From positions 150,253-214,252 of the forward strand of contig CABUZJ010000002.1 in NCBI GenBank assembly GCA_902496015.1: DNA of 64,000 bases, written 5' to 3'. This document shows, piece by piece, positions 24,608 through 31,709 of the stretch. Numbering within the stretch: the stretch's first letter is position 1; each line of letters opens with the position of its first letter. The translations under genes and the position numbers were made by a program. This DNA is from an uncultured Eubacteriales bacterium. Lineage in GTDB: Bacteria > Bacillota > Clostridia > Christensenellales > UBA1242. The notes beneath the pieces are model-generated. The model was given only the letters and a program-made list of their open reading frames with translations, ran no database searches and was not told the DNA's origin.

Positions 24608-24697
24608 TGCAATTTTATATTTTAAATTAGTTTTTTGTAAATAAAAAGTTTTATAATAACAAGAATAAAAAACTAGATTTTATAATTAAAAATTTAG

Positions 24698-24703
24698 TAT
24701 AAT
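24698..24703 (+). promoter_or_regulatory. -10 box directly before recG
   Basis: TATAAT six bases upstream of the recG ATG; a second TATAAT lies at 24681. Neither is followed by a Shine-Dalgarno sequence, and the -35 element is poor. The mRNA is leaderless or has a leader of under 20 bases. Confidence 0.5.
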
Positions 24704-24709
24704 TAGATT

Positions 24710-26722
24710 ATGGAGCTAAAAGAAGTTAAAGGATTAGGTGAAATTAGATTAAAGGCTTTGGCTGAAGCTGGAATTTTTACATGCATCGACTTATTAAATC
24801 ATTTTCCTAAAATGTATTATAATTTTGAAGATGTTGAAGGTTTTTGTGCCGACGATAGATATAAATTATTAAAGGTACAGTTGATTTCTAAACCAAAACT
24901 TATAAAAGGTAAAGCAAATTTTTCGTTTGTTTCTTGTTATGCAAAAGATTTCATTAGTGGTGAAAAATTAACACTGACATGGTTCGGGCAAACCTATATT
25001 TCTTCAATTTTAAAGGAAAAGGACATTTTGTTTGTTTACGGTAAAAATAGTCCAACAAAGAAAAGTAATTTTATTGTATCGATGCATAAAAATTTAAAAG
25101 ATATAAAAAATAATGAAAAACTTTTGCCAGTGTATAAAACTTTTAGAAACATTGGACAAGCTACCATTAAAAATAGTGTTAAAGTAATATTAGACAATTT
25201 AAAAATAAATTCTGTAATTTCAAAAGAAGTTGAAAAAAATGAAGGATTATTATCTTTAAATGAAGCATATAATATGATACATTTTCCAACGAATTACAAT
25301 GAAATATCAATAGCAAAAACTAGAATATCATTTGAAGATGCAATGATTTTTGCTCATGTAAATTTTAAAAGAAAAATACATTCAAAAATAAAAAGAAATT
25401 TTGTATTTGAAAAAATTGGAAAAACATTAAGTGAATTTAAGGAAACAATCCCTTATAAATTAACGGAAAGCCAGATTAAAGCAATTAGAGATATAAATAA
25501 TGATGTAACTGGACAATATAGTTGTAACCGATTATTGCAGGGTGATACTGGAAGTGGGAAAACTTTGGTGGCACTTTGGACAATGTTTTTATGTGCAAGA
25601 AATAATTTACAATCAGTTTTAATGACGCCTACTGAAATTCTTGCTACACAGCATTTCAATTTGGCAAAAAAGTTGTTTGCCGAATATGAAATTGATATGG
25701 CTTTAATATCATCTGCACTTTCTACAAAAGAAAAAAATGAAGTTTTTAGTAAGGTTGCAAATGGTAAAATTTTAATGATTTTTGGAACGCAAGCGGTTTT
25801 AAACGAAAACTTAGTAATACCAAATTTGCAATTTATTATAGCAGATGAACAACATAGATTTGGTGTTGAACAAAGAGCTTTACTGGCGAGTAAAGGAAAA
25901 ACAATTGATTTTTTAACAATGTCTGCCACGCCAATACCTAGAAGTATTAATTTGGTGTTATATGGTGGGCTTGATATAACACGAATGGAATCTAGACCTC
26001 ATGAATTTAATGTTCAAACAAATATTGTTACACCGTTGAAATTTGAACCCATGTGGGAATTTGTAAGAACTGAAATAACTAACGGAAGAACCTGCTATGT
26101 TGTTTGCCCTAAAATTGATGATGATGAAGAAAAAGACAATTTAATGTCCACAACTTTAATGTTTAAATTGTTAAAAGAAAAATTAGGCAAAAACATAGTA
26201 GCAGAACTTAATGGTAAAATGAAGGTGGACAAAAAGAATGAAATTTTACAAAAATTTAATTGTGGAGAAATTAAAGTTCTAGTTTCCACCACAGTTGTTG
26301 AGGTCGGGGTAGATAGCGTTAATGCAGGAGTTATAATAATAGTTAATCCTGAGAGATTTGGACTTGCAACTTTGCACCAATTAAGAGGGCGTGTTGGAAG
26401 AGATGGAAGAAAGGGATATTGTTTTTGCATGGTAAATAACAATATCTCCCCAAAAAGCATTGAACGATTAATTTATTTTAAAAATAATTCTAATGGGTTT
26501 GACATTGCTGATTTTGATTTAAAATTACGCGGAGCGGGAGATTTATACGGTACAAAGCAACATGGTTTTTCTATAACTTCTAATAATATAAATTTAACTG
26601 AATATGATAAAGCAAGAGCACTTTATATGAAGTTAAAAGATGATAAAAATTTTTACGACAATATTGATAATATAGCAAATATTAAATATAAAGAATTAAT
26701 GAAAAATATTATATTAAATTAA
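24710..26722 (+). CDS. recG: ATP-dependent DNA helicase RecG
   Basis: RecG remodels stalled replication forks and Holliday junctions. The 670-residue protein has the wedge (OB) domain in the N-terminal third, starting MELKEVKGLGEIRLKALAEAGI. Superfamily 2 helicase motifs follow: LLQGDTGSGKTLVAL (motif I, about 283), LMTPTEILATQHF (Ia), FIIADEQHRFGVEQR (II, DEQH), LTMSATPIPRSI (III), then VSTTVVEVGVDV-like motif V and HQLRGRVGRDGR (motif VI). The C-terminal end with DLKLRGAGDLYGTKQHG is typical. All motifs are intact. There is no ribosome site; a -10 box lies six bases before the ATG. Confidence 0.96.
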   Translation: MELKEVKGLGEIRLKALAEAGIFTCIDLLNHFPKMYYNFEDVEGFCADDRYKLLKVQLISKPKLIKGKANFSFVSCYAKDFISGEKLTLTWFGQTYISSILKEKDILFVYGKNSPTKKSNFIVSMHKNLKDIKNNEKLLPVYKTFRNIGQATIKNSVKVILDNLKINSVISKEVEKNEGLLSLNEAYNMIHFPTNYNEISIAKTRISFEDAMIFAHVNFKRKIHSKIKRNFVFEKIGKTLSEFKETIPYKLTESQIKAIRDINNDVTGQYSCNRLLQGDTGSGKTLVALWTMFLCARNNLQSVLMTPTEILATQHFNLAKKLFAEYEIDMALISSALSTKEKNEVFSKVANGKILMIFGTQAVLNENLVIPNLQFIIADEQHRFGVEQRALLASKGKTIDFLTMSATPIPRSINLVLYGGLDITRMESRPHEFNVQTNIVTPLKFEPMWEFVRTEITNGRTCYVVCPKIDDDEEKDNLMSTTLMFKLLKEKLGKNIVAELNGKMKVDKKNEILQKFNCGEIKVLVSTTVVEVGVDSVNAGVIIIVNPERFGLATLHQLRGRVGRDGRKGYCFCMVNNNISPKSIERLIYFKNNSNGFDIADFDLKLRGAGDLYGTKQHGFSITSNNINLTEYDKARALYMKLKDDKNFYDNIDNIANIKYKELMKNIILN

Positions 26723-26778
26723 ATTTGATATTAGAGAACAGGGTATAATTAAGGAATTTTTATTCATATAAAACTAAA

Positions 26779-26857
26779 AAACTGCAAAATTTTATTAATT
26801 GCATAAAAATTTATTCGTTTTTAAGCAATAAGTAAGATAATTTGCAGTTTATTTTTT
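26779..26857 (+). terminator. Long nested hairpin after recG
   Basis: AAACTGCAAA (26779-26788) pairs with TTTGCAGTTT (26841-26850), and inside it ATTGC pairs with GCAAT. A run of T follows. It is larger than a usual terminator and may be a terminator or a small RNA. The remaining gap to 27056 is AT-rich and empty apart from the next hairpin. Confidence 0.5.
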
Positions 26858-26931
26858 TATTGTTAGTAAAGTTTATTTTTAGCGTTAATTATAAAAAACA
26901 TTATGATATAAAATTTTTAATCATTAAAAAA

Positions 26932-26965
26932 TTATAATAAAATTGCACTATTTATTTAGTGCAAT
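26932..26965 (-). terminator. Terminator of the 36-residue gene
   Basis: ATTGCACTA / TAGTGCAAT stem with a six-base loop; on the - strand it is followed by TTTTATT. It lies about 90 bases beyond the small gene's stop. Confidence 0.6.
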
Positions 26966-27056
26966 ATCTTATAATGATAAATAAAATATTTGAAAAATAA
27001 TGAAATATGGTTTTAAATTTGTATTAAAAAATAAATTTTATATAATATATAAATTA

Positions 27057-27167
27057 TTATAAGTCATCTGCATCTTGTGTAGGTTTTTCTTTTGGATTTA
27101 ATGGTGTTCCAGTGTATGAACCATTAGGGTCATTAATGCTAATAAAATTATTTTTCTTTTTCTTCAT
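27057..27167 (-). CDS. Small 36-residue protein with a DPNGSYTG motif
   Basis: A short frame reading MKKKKNNFISINDPNGSYTG, then TPLNPKEKPTQDADDL and stop. From memory, small clostridial proteins with the pattern NDP.GSYTG.P...E.P.QDADDL occur widely as unnamed hypotheticals. This one matches that pattern from the Lys-rich start to the acidic DADDL end. The ribosome site is weak. It is too small for a folded enzyme and has no membrane segment. It may be a regulatory peptide or an adaptor motif. A hairpin that could end its transcript lies downstream. Confidence 0.55.
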   Translation of the reverse strand: MKKKKNNFISINDPNGSYTGTPLNPKEKPTQDADDL

Positions 27168-27244
27168 ATTTTTAGTATTGGCAGATTTTATTTAATTATG
27201 TTTACTTATTGAATTAAAATTTAAAATTCTATTTAATTTTATAT

Positions 27245-27276
27245 AAAAAAGAAATCTTAAATAATAAGATTTCTTT
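27245..27276 (-). terminator. Terminator after the coiled-coil gene
   Basis: AAAGAAATCTTA pairs with TAAGATTTCTTT; on the - strand a T tract follows. It lies just after the stop of the 186-residue gene. Confidence 0.8.
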
Positions 27277-27290
27277 ATGTGAATTTTAAA

Positions 27291-27851
27291 TTATTTTTGA
27301 CAATCGTTTTCTTCAAGGCTGTTTAATTGATTTATTCTATTTGTTACTAATTCAATATAGCCATTAAGTATTTGCGCTTCTTGATCTAATGTTTTAATAA
27401 TAAAGTTGTTACTTCTTAATATAATTGAATTTATATTTTCATTTGAGGAATATGTAGATAATTCAGTAAATGTTTTCAGTTTTTTAAATAAATGCATTAA
27501 TGGTTCTACAAGTGAAGATTTAACATCTTCATTATCTAGATCATGGTCTTTAACTATTTTATTAAACTTATTTAAATTCCAACAATTTGAAAGTTCTTCT
27601 AATTCATTTTGATTTTTAATATGTATTGTTTCTATTTTAAAACTTATGTTATTTAATAATGAATTAACCATTGATAATATTAAATTTTCTTGTTGGGTTA
27701 ATTCAATTTCATTATCAGTTTTATTATTATTAGTTAGTTCGTTAAGTTTTGTTTTGTAAACATCATTCAATATTGCAATTTGTGCAATTCTATTTTGCAT
27801 TTTGTTTAATGTGTCATTTAAACTCTCTATTTCATTAATATTTTTTTCCAT
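27291..27851 (-). CDS. Helical/coiled-coil protein, unknown function
   Basis: A 186-residue soluble protein dominated by helices with Asn, Glu, Leu and Ile. It starts MEKNINEIESLNDTLNKMQNR, which is heptad-like, and holds LILSMVNSLLNNISFKI and VKSSLVEPLMHLFKKLKTFTEL. No catalytic residues stand out. It has a strong ribosome site (AAAGGAG), a consensus-like promoter and a terminator, so it is a real gene expressed alone. It lies between recG and the tRNA cluster in one of the most AT-rich parts of the window, and could be lineage-specific or recently gained. No function is proposed. Confidence 0.75.
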   Translation of the reverse strand: MEKNINEIESLNDTLNKMQNRIAQIAILNDVYKTKLNELTNNNKTDNEIELTQQENLILSMVNSLLNNISFKIETIHIKNQNELEELSNCWNLNKFNKIVKDHDLDNEDVKSSLVEPLMHLFKKLKTFTELSTYSSNENINSIILRSNNFIIKTLDQEAQILNGYIELVTNRINQLNSLEENDCQK

Positions 27852-27882
27852 GTTTTCTCCTTTATTAAAAAAACTAAAAGAT

Positions 27883-27910
27883 AGTATAACACTAAATTTT
27901 TTATTGTCAA
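27883..27910 (-). promoter_or_regulatory. Promoter of the coiled-coil gene
   Basis: On the - strand TTGACA, 16 bases, TATACT. The 200 bases beyond it up to the tRNA cluster are AT-rich with nothing recognised. Confidence 0.7.
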
Positions 27911-28084
27911 TATTCTTATTATTTTATTAAAAATTTCAACTTTTATATTAAAATCTAATTTGACTATTTTAATTAATAGTATTGCTAATTGTTGGTTGTT
28001 TATATAAAGATTTTTTATGGTATAAAGAATAAAGTTAAATTTTTTAAAAATTTAACTTTCATTTGAGCGTAAATAAAATTTTAT

Positions 28085-28111
28085 AAAAAAACAACTCAAT
28101 CAACTGAGTTG
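28085..28111 (-). terminator. Terminator of the tRNA cluster
   Basis: CAACTCA / TGAGTTG stem with a six-base loop; on the - strand it is followed by seven T. It lies just after tRNA-Leu, the last tRNA of the cluster. Confidence 0.88.
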
Positions 28112-28114
28112 CTT

Positions 28115-28202
28115 TGGTGCCGATGACCGGACTTGAACCGGTACGCCCTTTTGGAGCGAGGGATTTTAAGTCCCTTGCGTCTGCCTATTCCGCCACATCG
28201 GC
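28115..28202 (-). tRNA. tRNA-Leu (anticodon TAA)
   Basis: Class II tRNA with a long variable arm. Acceptor GCCGATG pairs with CATCGGC, anticodon loop CTTAAAA between AGGGA and TCCCT, discriminator A and encoded CCA. It reads UUA/UUG. Confidence 0.95.
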
Positions 28203-28211
28203 TTATATTAT

Positions 28212-28285
28212 TGGAGGCACCACCCAGAATCGAACTGGGGATGAAGGTTTTGCAGACCTCTGCCTTACCGCTTGGCTATGGTGCC
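28212..28285 (-). tRNA. tRNA-Cys (anticodon GCA)
   Basis: Acceptor GGCACCA / TGGTGCC, anticodon loop CTGCAAA, discriminator T (the Cys identity base) and encoded CCA. Confidence 0.95.
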
Positions 28286-28308
28286 TTATTTGGTAGGGGG
28301 GGGATAAT

Positions 28309-28339
28309 ATAAGGCAAGCCGTATCGCGACTTGCCTTAT
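28309..28339. other. Hairpin in the tRNA-Gly/tRNA-Cys spacer
   Basis: ATAAGGCAAG pairs exactly with CTTGCCTTAT around 11 bases, next to a run of eight G. It lies between tRNA-Gly and tRNA-Cys in the precursor and may guide processing. Confidence 0.5.
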
Positions 28340-28348
28340 GGTTACTGG

Positions 28349-28423
28349 TGGAGCGGGAAACGAGATTCGAACTCGCGACATTTGCCTTGGCAAGGCAACG
28401 CTCTACCACTGAGCCATTCCCGC
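28349..28423 (-). tRNA. tRNA-Gly (anticodon GCC)
   Basis: Acceptor GCGGGAA / TTCCCGC, anticodon loop TTGCCAA between TTGCC and GGCAA, discriminator T, encoded CCA. Confidence 0.95.
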
Positions 28424-28427
28424 ACGG

Positions 28428-28503
28428 TGGTGGAAGTTGTAGGACTCGAACCTACGACCGCCTGCTTGTAAGGCAGGAGCTCTACCAACTGAGCTAAACT
28501 TCC
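28428..28503 (-). tRNA. tRNA-Val (anticodon TAC)
   Basis: Acceptor GGAAGTT / AACTTCC, anticodon loop CTTACAA between CCTGC and GCAGG, discriminator A, encoded CCA. First gene of the Val-Gly-Cys-Leu cluster. Confidence 0.95.
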
Positions 28504-28524
28504 ACGAACGCTTACGACTTCTAT

Positions 28525-28553
28525 ATAATAACAAATCTTTTTATATTTTGCAA
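28525..28553 (-). promoter_or_regulatory. Promoter of the tRNA cluster
   Basis: On the - strand TTGCAA, 17 bases, TATTAT, about 22 bases before tRNA-Val. Confidence 0.7.
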
Positions 28554-28715
28554 GGGTTTTTTACAAGTTTTTTTAATTTTTTTTAAATTTAAATATTTTA
28601 ATTAATATTATAAAAATTTTTATCTAATTTTTAAAATTTATGTAACCTAGAATTGTATTTTTATATGATATTGAAGTTTTATTATATAATATTATCTATT
28701 AAATTTTTAGTTTTT

Positions 28716-29483
28716 TTAGATTTTTGATAATAGTTTTGATAAAACTTTATTATAGTTTGTTTTTGTAACAGATGTTGTTATTAACATTGGAAAAGTTTTA
28801 AATGGTTTTTGAAATTCTGGCTTATTTTCTATTGTTCTTAATAATTGGTTTGCAACACCTAAATTACCATCAAAACATGGAACTTTAAATAAATTTTGAC
28901 ATTTATCTTTGATTATTGAATAATGAGTACACCCTAGCACTATACCTGAAATATTAGGATGATTATTGTGTAATACCTGCAATGAATGAATAATGTTTTC
29001 TTTTGCTTTTGTTGAACCACTTGATATATATTCTTCAATTTCGGTTGCCAAATTTGGCATTGGGCATATTATTAATTGGTCTTTATAATTGCTTGTAAGT
29101 AATTCAAATTTTGGTTGCATAATGGTGGTGGGGGTAGCAAGCACTAAAATTGTGCCATGTTTTACGCTATTTACGGCGGGTAAAACGGCAGGTTCGGTTC
29201 CAATTATGGGAATTGTTGGGAAAGCCTTTCTAAGTTCTTCTATGGTACAATTTGTGGCAGTATTGCAAGCAAGAACAATAGCCCCTATATCTCCTGAATT
29301 TACATAGGGTTGAATCGATAACTTTGTATATTTAATTACTTGTTTATTTGTTAATCTGCCATAAGGAGCATGCTTTGTATCGGCAACATAAAGATAATGT
29401 AGAGTTGGACATAGTTTTAGTGTTGTAGCAAGGGTAGTAAGCCCGCCTATACCACTATCAAAAAATAGAACTTTTTTATTCAT
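28716..29483 (-). CDS. murI: Glutamate racemase
   Basis: Makes D-glutamate for peptidoglycan. The two catalytic cysteines lie in LACNTAT (Cys73) and LGCTHY (Cys185). DSGIGG at 9-14 and ADTKHAPYG near 35-42 are the other family marks. The 255 residues match the usual length. No Shine-Dalgarno is visible and a TAAAAT box ends five bases before the ATG, so translation may be leaderless. It marks the left border of the secretion-like region; a terminator separates it from the 690-residue surface protein upstream on the same strand. Confidence 0.95.
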   Translation of the reverse strand: MNKKVLFFDSGIGGLTTLATTLKLCPTLHYLYVADTKHAPYGRLTNKQVIKYTKLSIQPYVNSGDIGAIVLACNTATNCTIEELRKAFPTIPIIGTEPAVLPAVNSVKHGTILVLATPTTIMQPKFELLTSNYKDQLIICPMPNLATEIEEYISSGSTKAKENIIHSLQVLHNNHPNISGIVLGCTHYSIIKDKCQNLFKVPCFDGNLGVANQLLRTIENKPEFQKPFKTFPMLITTSVTKTNYNKVLSKLLSKI

Positions 29484-29488
29484 ACCAT

Positions 29489-29517
29489 ATTTTATGTTTT
29501 GTGTTTAATTTTGTTGA
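29489..29517 (-). promoter_or_regulatory. Probable murI promoter next to the start codon
   Basis: On the - strand TCAACA, 17 bases, TAAAAT, then five bases to the ATG. Confidence 0.4.
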
Positions 29518-29527
29518 TGTTAATAAT

Positions 29528-29554
29528 AAAAAAATTTGCAAATTAAATTGCAAA
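29528..29554 (-). terminator. Terminator after the 690-residue gene
   Basis: TTTGCAA / TTGCAAA stem with a six-base loop; on the - strand followed by seven T. It ends the leftward arm of the secretion-like locus. Confidence 0.75.
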
Positions 29555-29589
29555 CTTTTTATTTATTAAACAATTAAAATCTTCTGGTT

Positions 29590-31662
29590 TTATCTAACAC
29601 TTACTTTACTTCTAACCCTTATAATAAATATTATTGCAAGGGCACCTAGTGCACAACCAATAATTATTAGAATTATACCTGCCGCATTTTGCTGAGTTGT
29701 TATTGAAAATTTAAGTTGAGTAGTGTTATTCATGGCATCTGTTAGTTGAATAGTGTAATTACCCACATTACTATAATTTAAAGCATAGGTGAGTGCTTTT
29801 GATTCATCTGCATTATAAACTGTGGTGTTAAGTATCACACTACCATCTTTTATAACTTTTACACGCATTCCCACTTCTTGAGTTGCAACACCAGTAAGGG
29901 TTAGAGCAACGGCAGATGTTGAGCGAGCATTATTTGATATGCCAGTTATAGTTGGAGCAGATTTTGCAATGTTTAACTTAAAATTATTAGCAACATATCC
30001 TGCAATGCCCATTCCTTCAAAAACAATACAATTATAGTCTTCGTTTGTTTTATATTCTTGACTAAGATTATATGTAGTTACGATATTATATTGAATATTA
30101 TCACTGGCAAGTGGGTAGTTAGTTCCTTCAAAATCGTAAACCGCATGAACGCCTTTTAAAATTTGAAACATGAACAGTTTTACACTTCCGTTTTTAAATG
30201 TTATCCTTATGTTATAAGAAGCTTCGTCTTCAAGGACAAATGTTAATTTATCTTGATTTGTGCTTGTGCTAGAATTATAAATTGTTTCTTGTGGGATAAC
30301 ATTACCACCCGTTTCAACATGATAGCTTTCGTTAGTAATTTCTTGAACATTGCTTAAATTATAAAAAGATACAGTAACATTTCCGTTAACGCGTTGTCTT
30401 GAAATTTCAGGACGAGTGCTAGTGTAATCAACATCAGCAACAATATAGGTTTTGTTAAATTTATTATCTATAATTGTGCCATTTTCATCTGTTTTAGGTG
30501 TAATTGTGGTGGCAGTGCAATAAAAACCATTGTTTTTAGTTAAATTGGCAACATTAAAATTATATTCTTGCATATTTGCAAGTGGATAAGTAGAGTTATA
30601 GCAATCATCATTATATGCAGTTGGTTTAGTGTCAACATAAGTGTTGTCATATATTCTTACTTTATATTCACCAGATTCACTAAAATTAAGAGTTATAACA
30701 TTTTCTACTGGAGTGAATACATTAACTATTTCACCATTTTCATTTTGTCCGCTTGGCAAAAAATTTTTATTTAATTTATCTATATAGTTATTATAAAATT
30801 TTAAGTCTCCATTTTCTGTTTTTATAATACTCAATGAATAAGCCTTACCATTGTGCCAAAAGTCAATATAAAGTTTATTAATATCTTTATTAATATCAAA
30901 GAGCATAGTATCAATTTTTAATTGAAGATAGTCTGTATATGTTTGATTTTCTCCGGGTTTAATAATTAATGTTGAAACATCAACATCTGTGCCAGCAGTG
31001 GCAGATGACATAAATTGATACCAATTCAAGCCATAATTATCATAATTTATATTTTTTGCTTGAAAGATATAAAAGTCGTATGTTTGTAAAGTAGTTGGCT
31101 GTTCATTTGGATTAGTAGGTTGTTCTGCTGGTTTAATGATGGTTATTTTTGTAAACACATCTCTGTCTATTGTTGCTCCAATTTGAACAATGTTACCGGT
31201 TTCACCAAAAATAACTTCTTGATTTTGTTGTTGTTGATCAAAATCTGTTGATGGCGTAAAGTTATTTAAATCATATATCGTTTTTTTAACGGTTATTTTT
31301 TTTGGTTCGCCATTTTCTTCAATAATGGGAGTTATATTAATGCTTCCAACAACATAAAGCACATTAACTAATTTTTCTTCAGTTGAAGTAATTGTTCCGC
31401 CTTCGTTAGTGATTGTAAATGGAACGACTTGCTGAGTGAAATTATTTTTATTTAATACCAAACCTTGTTGGGTTATATTGCAAAGCGAAACAATGTTTGA
31501 TGCTTCGGCAAGCAATGTTTCATCTTGATTTGCATTAATTGTTTGAGCATAGGTTTTATCATTTGTTTTTGTTTGATTAAATGCAAGAAACATTGGCATC
31601 GCCAATGTTATTATTAAAATTATTGCTATTGTTATTTGCTTAAACTTACTTTTGTTTTTCAT
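29590..31662 (-). CDS. Large surface protein, membrane-anchored at its C-terminus
   Basis: A 690-residue exported protein of unknown family. A signal segment lies at about 10-30. The large ectodomain is beta-rich with many Asn, Thr, Tyr and short repeated ideas such as GEYKVRIYDN, ASYNIRITFKNGS and GNYTIQLTDAMNN. These look like immunoglobulin- or bacterial Ig-like folds that close with a 'sense the stress on a strand' pattern. Residues around 575-665 form a last such domain, followed by one membrane helix (about 665-684) and a short basic tail. It is encoded 47 bases downstream of the VirD4-like gene on the same strand. An adhesin, receptor or assembly partner of the secretion machine is inferred from position only. 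Confidence 0.8.
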   Translation of the reverse strand: MKNKSKFKQITIAIILIITLAMPMFLAFNQTKTNDKTYAQTINANQDETLLAEASNIVSLCNITQQGLVLNKNNFTQQVVPFTITNEGGTITSTEEKLVNVLYVVGSINITPIIEENGEPKKITVKKTIYDLNNFTPSTDFDQQQQNQEVIFGETGNIVQIGATIDRDVFTKITIIKPAEQPTNPNEQPTTLQTYDFYIFQAKNINYDNYGLNWYQFMSSATAGTDVDVSTLIIKPGENQTYTDYLQLKIDTMLFDINKDINKLYIDFWHNGKAYSLSIIKTENGDLKFYNNYIDKLNKNFLPSGQNENGEIVNVFTPVENVITLNFSESGEYKVRIYDNTYVDTKPTAYNDDCYNSTYPLANMQEYNFNVANLTKNNGFYCTATTITPKTDENGTIIDNKFNKTYIVADVDYTSTRPEISRQRVNGNVTVSFYNLSNVQEITNESYHVETGGNVIPQETIYNSSTSTNQDKLTFVLEDEASYNIRITFKNGSVKLFMFQILKGVHAVYDFEGTNYPLASDNIQYNIVTTYNLSQEYKTNEDYNCIVFEGMGIAGYVANNFKLNIAKSAPTITGISNNARSTSAVALTLTGVATQEVGMRVKVIKDGSVILNTTVYNADESKALTYALNYSNVGNYTIQLTDAMNNTTQLKFSITTQQNAAGIILIIIGCALGALAIIFIIRVRSKVSVR

Positions 31663-31709
31663 TCCCTTGTCCTTATTTTAGTTTTATCCTTTTTTTGTTA
31701 AAATATTTA

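Noticed and set aside
25453..25929. 158-codon frame opposite recG
   Set aside because: RecG helicase motifs cover the same bases on the + strand; the opposite frame is a shadow.
28114..28409. Open frames across the tRNA cluster on both strands
   Set aside because: They lie over four well-folded tRNA genes with encoded CCA ends and are accidental.
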